Shown: positions 45,158-51,813 of the stretch, piece by piece
Layout of the letters: each line of letters starts with the position of its first letter
How positions within the stretch are numbered: the stretch's first letter is position 1
NCBI RefSeq assembly: GCF_002006355.2
Contig: NZ_CP096981.1
Location: forward strand, 248,001 to 312,000
Direction: 5' to 3'
Source: Clostridium felsineum DSM 794
GTDB lineage: Bacteria; Bacillota; Clostridia; Clostridiales; Clostridiaceae
DNA length: 64,000 bases
The notes under the pieces: model-generated
Told to the model about the DNA's origin: nothing
Database searches by the model: none
The model's input: the letters and a program-made list of their open reading frames with translations, nothing else
Made by a program: the position numbers and the translations under genes

Positions 45158-45167
45158 AATTTTAACT

Positions 45168-45408
45168 ATTACTAAATGAATGCTTTAAATTACAACAACT
45201 ACAGTATTGTTGTAATAATAGTATATACAACAATATAGTAAAGATAGTAGGGTTGATGTTAAGCTAGTGATTTCAATGGGTACGAGCTTTTAAATGTTAC
45301 CAAATGAATGTGCTATTATTACTAAATGAATGTTAATAACTTTTCAACTATTACTAAATGAATGCGGAACTGTTACCAAATGAATGTGGAACTATTACTA
45401 AATGAATT
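45168..45408 (+). repeat. Iteron cluster upstream of rep (six copies)
   Basis: Core RTTACYAAATGAATG at 45168, 45296, 45318, 45350, 45372 and 45394 (last base changed in the final copy). Distances of 22 bp between several copies put them on the same face of the helix. This is the normal arrangement of a replication origin bound by a Rep_3-type initiator. Confidence 0.85.
45190..45215. promoter_or_regulatory. Inverted repeat between iterons 1 and 2
   Basis: TTACAACAA and TTGTTGTAA form perfect 9-bp arms over an 8-bp centre. Rep dimers often bind such a site to repress their own gene; this is inference. Confidence 0.5.
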
Positions 45409-45485
45409 GTTACTGTTACTTGTATATAGTAACAGTTATAGTTATAATATTAATATGCTTATTTAGCTTAGAAGGTGGTAATACG

Positions 45486-46490
45486 ATGAAAAAAAAATTA
45501 GTAGCTATGCGTCCTGAAAAGCTCATTGAAGCTAGATATAATTTAACTTCAAAGGAAAATGATATTATAGACATGATATTAAATACAATAAAGGACGATG
45601 GGAAACATGTTTATAAAATAGATATAGAAAAATATAAGAATTTATTTGTGTCAGGTTCAACTAATGTGTATAGAGATATAAAAAAGGCTACCAAGGATTT
45701 ATTTACAAAACACAATAAATTTATAATAAAAGATAAAGCGTTAGGAAAAGAATTTTATTTTACTTGGTTTAGTATGCTTAATTACAATGACAAGGATGGA
45801 TCTATCTATTTTGAAATAGGAGAAACTTTAAAGGCAGCACTTCTTGAAATGAAAAAAAGAATTTATTATGAGCTTCAATACACTTTAAATTTTAGGAGTA
45901 TATATTCTAAAAGGATTTACTATATGCTTAAATCCTTTTCGGATACAGGTTGGAGAATTGACAATATTGATGATTTGCAATACAAATTAAATTGTCCACC
46001 AAGTTATAAAAATTATGCTGTATTTAAAAATAAGGTTTTAGTTCAAGCACAAAAAGAAATCAATGGAAGCGACATATCCTTTGATTTTACGCCTATTAAA
46101 ACAGGAAAAAAAGTTACAGGTATCAAGTTTCTAATAAAAGACACTAATACAGTTAAGGTGAAGAATGAAGTAGCATGTACTAGCGCAAAAGAAAATGATA
46201 AAGCAAAAGAAGTTCAGGAAATATTTAAAAATCATGAAATAACTAAAAAAGAAGCTGAAGGTATTTTAAAAGAAAGTGGCGGAGATCTCAATGTTATACG
46301 AAATTGTTATACATATGCTCTAAACAAGAATGTAAAAAATATAGTTGGATACATAAGAACTCTAGTAAAGGATTTCAAAGAACCAAAAGCTAATGTGGTA
46401 GTTGATAATTTTAATAATTATGGTCAAAGAAAATATGATTTTGAAAAGATTGAAAGAGGTCTTTTAGGTTGGGAAGACGACGAAGATTAA
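45486..46490 (+). CDS. Rep_3-family (RepB-type) plasmid replication initiator
   Basis: The 334-residue protein has the two-winged-helix layout of Rep_3 initiators: LIEARYNLTSKENDIIDMIL at the start (first winged helix), then YELQYTLNFRSIYSKRIYYM and a second winged-helix region (residues about 130-215). The ATG at 45486 has AAGGTGG and is chosen; the longer open frame overlaps the iterons and has no site. It should bind the iterons on either side. The C-terminal 110 residues are helical and of unknown role. Confidence 0.88.
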   Translation: MKKKLVAMRPEKLIEARYNLTSKENDIIDMILNTIKDDGKHVYKIDIEKYKNLFVSGSTNVYRDIKKATKDLFTKHNKFIIKDKALGKEFYFTWFSMLNYNDKDGSIYFEIGETLKAALLEMKKRIYYELQYTLNFRSIYSKRIYYMLKSFSDTGWRIDNIDDLQYKLNCPPSYKNYAVFKNKVLVQAQKEINGSDISFDFTPIKTGKKVTGIKFLIKDTNTVKVKNEVACTSAKENDKAKEVQEIFKNHEITKKEAEGILKESGGDLNVIRNCYTYALNKNVKNIVGYIRTLVKDFKEPKANVVVDNFNNYGQRKYDFEKIERGLLGWEDDED

Positions 46491-46528
46491 GGATATAAGT
46501 GCATCAAGTGTGTTTAAAAATTTTAAAT

Positions 46529-46679
46529 ATTACTAAATGAATGTTCAACTGTTACTAAATGAATGTTTTAATCTTATTTTGTTTTACCGTAAGAAAAAAT
46601 GTCACTATATAGGGATTTAAAAAGAAATTTTGTAAAAAAAAATCAAAGTAAAGTCTATTTAAATGTTACTAAATGAATG
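46529..46679 (+). repeat. Iteron cluster downstream of rep (three copies)
   Basis: RTTACTAAATGAATG at 46529, 46551 and 46665; the first two are 22 bp apart. A second set beyond the rep gene may be part of the origin or may control copy number by Rep-mediated pairing of plasmids. Confidence 0.85.
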
Positions 46680-47012
46680 CTGAAAAAGTTAATGACTTAA
46701 GATGATTTAAGAAAAATAAAATACATATTGTTTTTTATTTTGAATAATAGAATATATATAATTCGCTTTTTAAGCTACCTATTAGGCCCATATGCAGGTC
46801 TTTTAATGCTTTTAGTATTAGGAGTACAAATATTAATTAAAAATCAATACAGGGGCTTTTAAGTGGGTAAAGTGCATTTTGAGTAAGTTATAATGAATAA
46901 TAGAATACATTTAAGGGCTGAGATCAGGTTTTTAGGTGGGTTTATACAAGAGTAATACGGATATATATAAATCCTAAGTTTAAGGGTTTACTTTGATTTT
47001 AGGATAAAAACG

Positions 47013-47045
47013 TTTATGGGGTACACTAATGGTGTACCCCATAAA
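47013..47045. repeat. 33-bp perfect palindrome
   Basis: TTTATGGGGTACAC and GTGTACCCCATAAA are perfect 14-bp arms over TAATG. It is GC-richer than the surroundings. It is not clearly followed by a T tract on the plus strand, so it could be a terminator read from the right, a fork barrier or an origin/recombination element. Confidence 0.6.
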
Positions 47046-47342
47046 ATTTCTAAAGGCGCTGTAGTAGACACTTTTATACGAGGCTTATGTGATTTTTAGA
47101 ATAGCTTTGTAGTAAACCTCCTAGTTAATTTAATGATGCTGTTTAAATAAATCTTATAACTAAGTCAACAAGGTAAATTATGTTCACTTAAAGGTATTGA
47201 GTAAAATCCATTGGTGAAAAAATATGTAGTTTTGAGTTTTATTTTAGTATACTGAAGTGTCAAATAATTGAAACAAGATTGTGTTGAGGTCTTCTATATT
47301 ATAGATATAATACAAAGGGTTAGGATTATATTTAATATAAAT

Positions 47343-47400
47343 ATTAGGGTTATATATTAATTTATAATATAAGTATATAGTATTAATATATAACCCTAAT
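47343..47400. repeat. AGGGTTA-type inverted repeat, 19-bp perfect arms
   Basis: ATTAGGGTTATATATTAAT (47343-47361) and its exact complement ATTAATATATAACCCTAAT (47382-47400) over a 20-bp AT loop. Confidence 0.8.
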
Positions 47401-47526
47401 GTACCTGTTTGTTTAATTTTTGTATTATGAATATATTTAGAAAGAGTATGGCAATAAACTTGCAAAACAGTTCTGCCATACTCAAAGACTATCATAGGAG
47501 GCTGATAATTTAAACTAATCTTAGCT

Positions 47527-48144
47527 TTAAGCTAAATCAAATAGATCAAAATTATAATCTACAGTAAACTTACCTGTGCCTACATTTTCACCTAAAATTA
47601 TAGTTAAATAACTTTGTCCTTCATAATTTATTCTAGTGAGAGGTGACAGGGTAGCTGCATCAAAGAATTCTTGTTCTATAAAAAAGTCAGATATAGCAAC
47701 ATAAATAGATGGGTTTATAGAAAAGTTTAATTTATTATCAGGTCTTATAATAGCTGAAAAAAGAGGTTTTGAATCCTTTAGAACAACACCTTGAACTTGA
47801 GAATTGGTTGAATTGTAAATATTCATAGTATTATCTGTAGGTGCTGTTAGGCTAGAAGATTTTATATCAAGACCTTCGGCATTATCATAAATTTCATAAC
47901 TATTATTATAATCAGTTTGTATTAATTTTGTTTTATAAACGGTGTTATCGTCGTCTTTTCGGCCCTGTGCTTCAATGCTTAAAGGAAGTGTAGTATAAAA
48001 TTGAGCACCTGGTGCTATATGGCTATTTTCCCAAGCACCAACTTTGAAGTTTTTAACGTTTAAATTTATATCTTGTTGGTAAAGCATAAAAAACTCTGTA
48101 GTTTTAAGATTACTTATCACCCTAATATTAAGATCAGTAGCCAA
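47527..48144 (-). CDS. Unknown protein, paralogue pair member A (205 aa)
   Basis: The protein aligns with the gene at 48477-49073 along its length (start LNIRVISNLKTT / LNICIISKLKST; FxVLYQQxINLNxK; GAWENSHIAPGAQFYTTLP / AAWQQAYIAPGSHFYTKLP; and a shared KLNFxxxPSxYVAISDF region). It seems rich in beta strands, has no signal peptide or membrane segment, and no known motif. The start is TTG with CGAGGAGA. It is in the same region as DUF1659/DUF2922 genes and a small sigma factor, so it may be part of the same accessory set. No function can be named. Confidence 0.65.
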   Translation of the reverse strand: MATDLNIRVISNLKTTEFFMLYQQDINLNVKNFKVGAWENSHIAPGAQFYTTLPLSIEAQGRKDDDNTVYKTKLIQTDYNNSYEIYDNAEGLDIKSSSLTAPTDNTMNIYNSTNSQVQGVVLKDSKPLFSAIIRPDNKLNFSINPSIYVAISDFFIEQEFFDAATLSPLTRINYEGQSYLTIILGENVGTGKFTVDYNFDLFDLA

Positions 48145-48364
48145 GTATATCTCCTCGCTTTTCTTTTGTTTTAGGTCACAACATTAATGGCTTGCTAATG
48201 CTTGTCCCTTTATCATAATATGCATCTTAATAAAATTTGTTACAGATAAATTATTGTTATAATATTATATATTGGTACTTTATATCAATATTATATATTA
48301 ATATTATTAATTGGGGTTAAATATTAACCTCTTGTATTATAAATATTAAAACTAAGTTTGCAAT
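48145..48364. other. Intergenic AT-rich region between paralogues
   Basis: Upstream region of paralogue A: holds TTGTTATAATATTATATATT and ATTGGGGTTAAATATTAACC blocks of the same AGGGTTA/TATTAATA type as elsewhere near rep. No ORF seen. Confidence 0.4.
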
Positions 48365-48466
48365 AAAGTTCTTACCTTTTGACTTTTAAAACAGCACTAA
48401 TTAATAAGTTAGAAGTTAGTATATTTTAAAAGTCAAAAGGTATTAGAACTTTCTAAGTTTATTTTA
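48365..48466. repeat. GGTATTAGAACTTTCTA repeat, copy c, with inverted arms
   Basis: AAAGTTCTTACCTTTTGACT at the left (48365 on) and its near complement AGTCAAAAGGTATTAGAACTTT at the right flank about 40 bases of unrelated sequence. The right arm is the same as the right end of copies a and b (GGTATTAGAACTTTCTA 48439-48455). It stands 10 bases after the stop of paralogue B, so it could act as its terminator. Confidence 0.65.
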
Positions 48467-48476
48467 CTCTAAATAA

Positions 48477-49073
48477 TTAATCAAAATTGTAGGATATTTC
48501 AATGCGACCATTTGAATTATTTTCATTTAAAATTATATTTACGTTTTTTTGATTTTTAAAATCTATTTTAGTAATAGGAAATAGTGAAGAAACATTAAAG
48601 AAGGTTTTATTTAGAGGAAGATCAAGTAAAGAAATATAAAGTGAAGGAAGAACTATAAAATTTAGCTTACTATTAGGACGAAGTTTAGCAGCAAAAAGCG
48701 GACGTGAATTTTTTGATATTAAAGACCATACTTTAAAATCTGTTGAATTGTACAGATCAATAGTATTATTTTTTGGAGTTTCTAAAAATGAGGACTGTAT
48801 GTCAAATGCATTTTCATTCATATAAAATTCAAAGCTTTCATCGAAATTTACAGGCAGAAGCTTTGTTTTGTATATGATTTTATTTTCTTCAATTTTTCCT
48901 TGAATTTCAAAATTTGAAGGCAGCTTTGTATAGAAATGAGATCCAGGTGCGATATATGCTTGCTGCCAAGCAGCGATTTTTAAATCTTTAGTATTTAAAT
49001 TTATATTTTGTTGATATAAAACAAAAAGTTTTGTGCTTTTAAGTTTACTAATTATACAGATATTAAGATCCAT
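48477..49073 (-). CDS. Unknown protein, paralogue pair member B (198 aa)
   Basis: Paralogue of the protein at 47527-48144 (see there for the shared blocks). 198 residues, no signal, no membrane helix; probably beta-rich. GAGGAGTG precedes the ATG. The two genes are separated by about 330 bp with repeats, so each seems to have its own promoter. Unknown function; the conserved blocks IAPGxxFYTxLP and YQQxINLN could serve to define the family. Confidence 0.65.
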   Translation of the reverse strand: MDLNICIISKLKSTKLFVLYQQNINLNTKDLKIAAWQQAYIAPGSHFYTKLPSNFEIQGKIEENKIIYKTKLLPVNFDESFEFYMNENAFDIQSSFLETPKNNTIDLYNSTDFKVWSLISKNSRPLFAAKLRPNSKLNFIVLPSLYISLLDLPLNKTFFNVSSLFPITKIDFKNQKNVNIILNENNSNGRIEISYNFD

Positions 49074-49353
49074 AAATAATACACTCCTCTAGGTATTTTG
49101 TTAAAAGCTTGTACAATTATAAATATATAATAAATGCCTTATATTAGAATATGTTATATGATATAAAAAGTTGCAAATTTCATTTTTACATTATAGGGTT
49201 AAGTGTTGATACATAATATCAGGGTTATATATTATATCTAAAACTAATTTATAACCTTAATGTTAGAATAAGACTAAAATATTTGTTATAATATTAATAC
49301 TATATTTTAGCCCTATAATTATATATATATATTAAGTATTAGGTTTAAAACAA
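49074..49353. other. Intergenic region with AGGGTTA/TATTAATA blocks
   Basis: Several units: TATAGGGTTAAGTGTTGATA (about 49192-49211), ATCAGGGTTATATATTATAT (about 49221-49240), TTATAATATTAATACTATAT and TAGCCCTATAAT. Serves as upstream region of paralogue B; no ORF. Confidence 0.5.
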
Positions 49354-49387
49354 AACAAAGTGCATCTAAAAGATGCACTTTGTTTTT
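49354..49387 (-). terminator. Terminator of the DUF1659-DUF2922 operon
   Basis: AACAAAGTGCATCT and AGATGCACTTTGTT form a perfect 14-bp stem directly after the DUF2922 stop, with T-rich flanks on both strands. Confidence 0.85.
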
Positions 49388-49388
49388 T

Positions 49389-49604
49389 CTATTGAAGTAA
49401 ATCTGTAGTAGAAGTTTCTAATAAATTAGCAGATACAACTTTTTTTAAGGTACCACCGGTTGAAGTAAATATACCTTTAGAGATTATATCTGAGCTTAAG
49501 GTTTTTACTTGATCTGATGTTACACTGTCACTTATATTAGGTATATTTACACTAACATTTTTACCAGCTTCGTTTGAAAATTTTAATTTAAGTGTTTTTG
49601 CCAT
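49389..49604 (-). CDS. DUF2922-family small protein
   Basis: 71 residues beginning MAKTLKLKFSNEAGKNVSVN, with ISDSVTSDQVKTLSSDIISK and GIFTSTGG, all features of the DUF2922 family. These proteins are normally encoded after a DUF1659 protein, as here (19-base gap). Function not known. AAAGGAGTG precedes the ATG. Confidence 0.85.
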   Translation of the reverse strand: MAKTLKLKFSNEAGKNVSVNIPNISDSVTSDQVKTLSSDIISKGIFTSTGGTLKKVVSANLLETSTTDLLQ

Positions 49605-49623
49605 GTTTTATCACTCCTTTTAT

Positions 49624-49842
49624 TTAAGCATTTAACTTAGAATTATCTACAGTATTGATAGCAGTTACAGATACAGATAGAAGTTTTGAGATTTCATTAG
49701 CAATAGAATAAAGATCATCTAAAGTTGCAGCAGTATTAATATTTTTTAAATTAATACTTTTTGTTACTTGTTTGCCCTTTGCATTTTGTGAAGCGTAGCT
49801 TAAAGAAAGTTGTCTTTTGTATATACTTGAGGTTGCAGCCAT
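49624..49842 (-). CDS. DUF1659-family small protein
   Basis: 72 residues with a YKRQLSLSYASQNAKGKQVT core and NTAATLDDLYSIANEISKLL near the middle, typical of DUF1659. It is first in a two-gene operon with DUF2922 and shares an upstream promoter block with the YvrJ-sigma operon 1.8 kb away. In other Firmicutes DUF1659, DUF2922 and YvrJ genes are found together. Function unknown. AAAGGATGA precedes the ATG. Confidence 0.85.
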   Translation of the reverse strand: MAATSSIYKRQLSLSYASQNAKGKQVTKSINLKNINTAATLDDLYSIANEISKLLSVSVTAINTVDNSKLNA

Positions 49843-49885
49843 AAAACATCATCCTTTCATTTATTAATAATCAAGTTTCATCTAT

Positions 49886-49914
49886 CTATTATTCTGTAGT
49901 AAGAAAAAGTGTAC
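49886..49914 (-). promoter_or_regulatory. Candidate sigma-specific promoter upstream of DUF1659
   Basis: On the minus strand GTACACTTTTT, 9 bases and GAATAATAG; both blocks are identical, with equal spacing, to those at 51783-51811 before YvrJ. It ends 44 bases before the DUF1659 start, the right distance for a promoter. It does not look like a SigA promoter. Confidence 0.7.
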
Positions 49915-49968
49915 ATGTAACTTAAAATTATTTAAAAGATTTTATTAGCATCTATAGTATGAATATGC

Positions 49969-49993
49969 AACCCTAATGTGTAATATTAGGGTT
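49969..49993. repeat. AGGGTTA-type inverted repeat (9-bp arms)
   Basis: AACCCTAAT (49969-49977) and ATTAGGGTT (49985-49993) around a 7-bp centre, between the DUF1659 and MarR-GNAT start regions. Confidence 0.7.
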
Positions 49994-50079
49994 ACATACT
50001 AATATAAAGGTTTGATGTATACGCATATTTACAATAGTTGACTAAATCAAGTAGTTTCAGAGAAGGGAAGTAGTATACG

Positions 50080-50912
50080 GTGGAAAAGCAATATAGTGAG
50101 GTATTAAAGATAAGAGAATTTAATAGATTCTATACAAATATTCTTGGACTCTTGAATCAGGGTATATTAAATACTGAGTATTCATTGACAGAAGCAAGAG
50201 TACTTATTGAAATAAGTGAAAGAAGAGAATGTACGGCTAACAATCTAATAAGGGAATTATATATTGACAAGGGATACATAAGTAGGATTTTAAAAAACTT
50301 CGAAAATAAAAATTTAATAAAAAAAGAAAAGAGTTTTGAGGATAAAAGATTTACAATTTTAAAGCTGACTCCAAATGGAAAAGAAGTTTTAGAAGAGCTT
50401 CAGAAAAAATCTAATCTGCAAATTTTTAAATTAATACAAGATTTGAGTTTTATTGAAAAAGAAAAATTAATGAAATCCATGAAAACTATAGAGAGTTTAC
50501 TAAAGATAGAAGAAAAAAATGTGATTATTAGAGATTATACTTCAGAAGATTTGAATTATATAATAAAAAAGCATAAAGATATTTACAGTGAAGAGTATGG
50601 TTTTTCTAGCATATTTGGTGACTATGTTGAAAAATATATAAGAAAATTTGAAAAAGTTCATGATGAAAATAAAGAAAACATATGGATTGCAGAATGTGAT
50701 GGGAAAATAGCAGGTGCTATAGCTTTAGTTAAGGGTGAAGAAAGTTTTTCGGCTCAACTTAGATGGTTTTTGGTAGATCCAAGTTTTCGTAGAAATGGAA
50801 TTGGTAAGATGCTTATAAGAAAACTTTTGGATTTCAAATAAAGGAAACTAGTATAAATACAGATTGGACAACAGGTAAGGTGGTTGAGGAAAGATGGGAA
50901 TTGATATTATAA
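50080..50912 (+). pseudogene. MarR-GNAT fusion gene with internal deletion
   Basis: The first 253 codons code for a MarR winged HTH (residues about 30-100, LTEARVLIEISERRECTANN) and the first two thirds of a GNAT acetyltransferase domain (VDPSFRRNGIGKMLIRKLL, the acetyl-CoA loop). The frame then hits TAA at 50839-50841. In another frame 50874-50912 reads GKVVEERWELIL and a stop, the normal end of this family. A deletion of roughly 100 bases with a frame change has removed the segment between. The start is GTG after GAAGGGAAG. Full-length relatives are about 300 residues. Confidence 0.75.
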
Positions 50913-50989
50913 CCCTATGCATCAACCCTCAACCATAACCTTAATGCTAAATATTAAAACTATATATAGGGTTATAATCTAAAGCTACT
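50913..50989. repeat. AGGGTTA-type repeat block
   Basis: TTATAACCCTATG, ATCAACCCTCAACCATAACC and TATATAGGGTTATAAT units between the pseudogene end and the sigma gene end. Confidence 0.5.
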
Positions 50990-51544
50990 CTAATTGAGCT
51001 GATTTTTTAGTTTAGTTAAGGCTCGGTTTTTTCGTCTGAGGCATGTCCGATAATTAACACCAGATTTCTGTGAATATTCTATAGAAGAGTAACCTAAAAA
51101 GTAAATGTGATCAATGATATCTTTTTCATCCTTGCTTAAATAACTTAAAGCATTTTCTAAAGTAAAGGATTTAAATGAGTTAGTAGTATCTATGAGCATA
51201 TCTTGGAAGGTGCAACTTTCGTCTGAAACTTTGCAGTTTAGGCTAAGTTCTGATTGAAATTTTACCTGAGTTCTTACTTTACAATAAAGGTTGTTTTTTA
51301 TAGAATTCATGGTATAGGCAGTAAAGTTATATTTTTTTATATCGCATTTTTTTATGGACAACAAAACTGTAAGTTTACATTCGGCATATAAATCATTTTT
51401 GTCAAAGTTCTTAATGTATATTTTTTTAGCAAAATTTTTTATAAAGGGATCAAAATAATCTATGACTTTATTTAAGGCTAGAGAATCGCCACAGCGAGAT
51501 TTAAGAACTAAAAGCTTTAGGTTTTCATCAGATAAATAATTCAT
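50990..51544 (-). CDS. Small sigma-70 family RNA polymerase sigma factor
   Basis: The 184-residue protein has region 2 (FIKNFAKKIYIKNFDKNDLY, then FTAYTMNSIKNNLY) and region 4 (LSKDEKDIIDHIYFLGYSSI, then GVNYRTCLRRKNRALTKL). Size and the absence of regions 1 and 3 resemble the alternative sigma factors UviA, BotR and TcdR of clostridial plasmids and toxin loci, but I cannot assign a subgroup. It lies 19 bases after a YvrJ gene. The YvrJ-sigma unit and the DUF1659-DUF2922 unit have a common upstream motif, so it probably directs both, including itself. AAAGGGAGG precedes the ATG. Confidence 0.8.
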   Translation of the reverse strand: MNYLSDENLKLLVLKSRCGDSLALNKVIDYFDPFIKNFAKKIYIKNFDKNDLYAECKLTVLLSIKKCDIKKYNFTAYTMNSIKNNLYCKVRTQVKFQSELSLNCKVSDESCTFQDMLIDTTNSFKSFTLENALSYLSKDEKDIIDHIYFLGYSSIEYSQKSGVNYRTCLRRKNRALTKLKNQLN

Positions 51545-51563
51545 AAAAAACCTCCCTTTATAT

Positions 51564-51722
51564 TTATTTTTTTATGCTTGAACTGTTTATGGTATTTGTG
51601 AGACTATTTATAGAAGTGGTGAGGGCTTCAATTTTGCCTTCTATTCTAACTAAAAGATAAATAGATACGGCTATGGGAAAGCCAACGTTGCCTATAAGAC
51701 TTACTATATCAGAAGAGTTCAT
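51564..51722 (-). CDS. YvrJ-family small membrane protein (52 aa)
   Basis: Too short for a 60-codon cut-off but well supported: GGAGGTGATG before ATG, then MNSSDIVSLIGNVGFPIAVS and IYLLVRIEGKIEAL, matching YvrJ-type peptides (one membrane helix with an FPIAVSxYLLVR core followed by an amphipathic helix). In B. subtilis yvrJ lies near the sigO-rsoA sigma factor genes; here it is directly before a sigma gene. Its function is unknown. A possible role is sensing or anchoring for the sigma factor. Confidence 0.85.
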   Translation of the reverse strand: MNSSDIVSLIGNVGFPIAVSIYLLVRIEGKIEALTTSINSLTNTINSSSIKK

Positions 51723-51740
51723 AACATCACCTCCAGAAAA

Positions 51741-51780
51741 TATACATAGGGAAACTAAAAATAAAATAGCTTCCCTATAG
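51741..51780 (-). promoter_or_regulatory. Leader hairpin between promoter block and YvrJ
   Basis: ATAGGGAAgCTATTTT and AAaaTAGtTTCCCTAT can pair in the YvrJ leader on the minus strand, between the promoter block and the start codon. It could end transcripts from upstream or set YvrJ expression. It also serves as a plausible terminator of the HAD gene. Confidence 0.5.
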
Positions 51781-51782
51781 TT

Positions 51783-51811
51783 CTATTATTCAGGAGTTTA
51801 AAAAAGTGTAC
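51783..51811 (-). promoter_or_regulatory. Candidate sigma-specific promoter upstream of YvrJ-sigma
   Basis: Minus-strand GTACACTTTTT, 9 bases, GAATAATAG, with 20 of 20 identical bases in the two blocks compared with 49886-49914. It ends about 61 bases before the YvrJ ATG and lies after the HAD stop codon. Confidence 0.7.
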
Positions 51812-51813
51812 CC

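Larger units (their letters stand above)
46491..47526. other. Region downstream of rep: iterons, palindrome, AT-rich repeats
   Basis: No convincing gene in about 1 kb. Holds three more iterons, a 33-bp perfect palindrome at 47013-47045 and a 19-bp inverted repeat of the AGGGTTA family at 47343-47400. A frame that codes for a short hydrophobic peptide near 46728-46862 has no ribosome binding site. The region may be part of the replication origin. Confidence 0.5.

Noticed and set aside
45168..46679. CRISPR array
   Set aside because: The TTACTAAATGAATG repeats are too short and unevenly spaced, and they flank a replication gene; they are iterons.
46728..46862. Short hydrophobic peptide frame (ends GVQILIKNQYRGF) downstream of rep
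   Set aside because: Membrane-like composition is interesting, but there is no ribosome binding site before any TTG or ATG and it lies between iterons.
47244..47495. 83-codon minus-strand frame rich in Tyr and Asn
   Set aside because: It covers the AGGGTTA inverted repeat; composition comes from AT-rich repeat DNA, and no start signals are seen.
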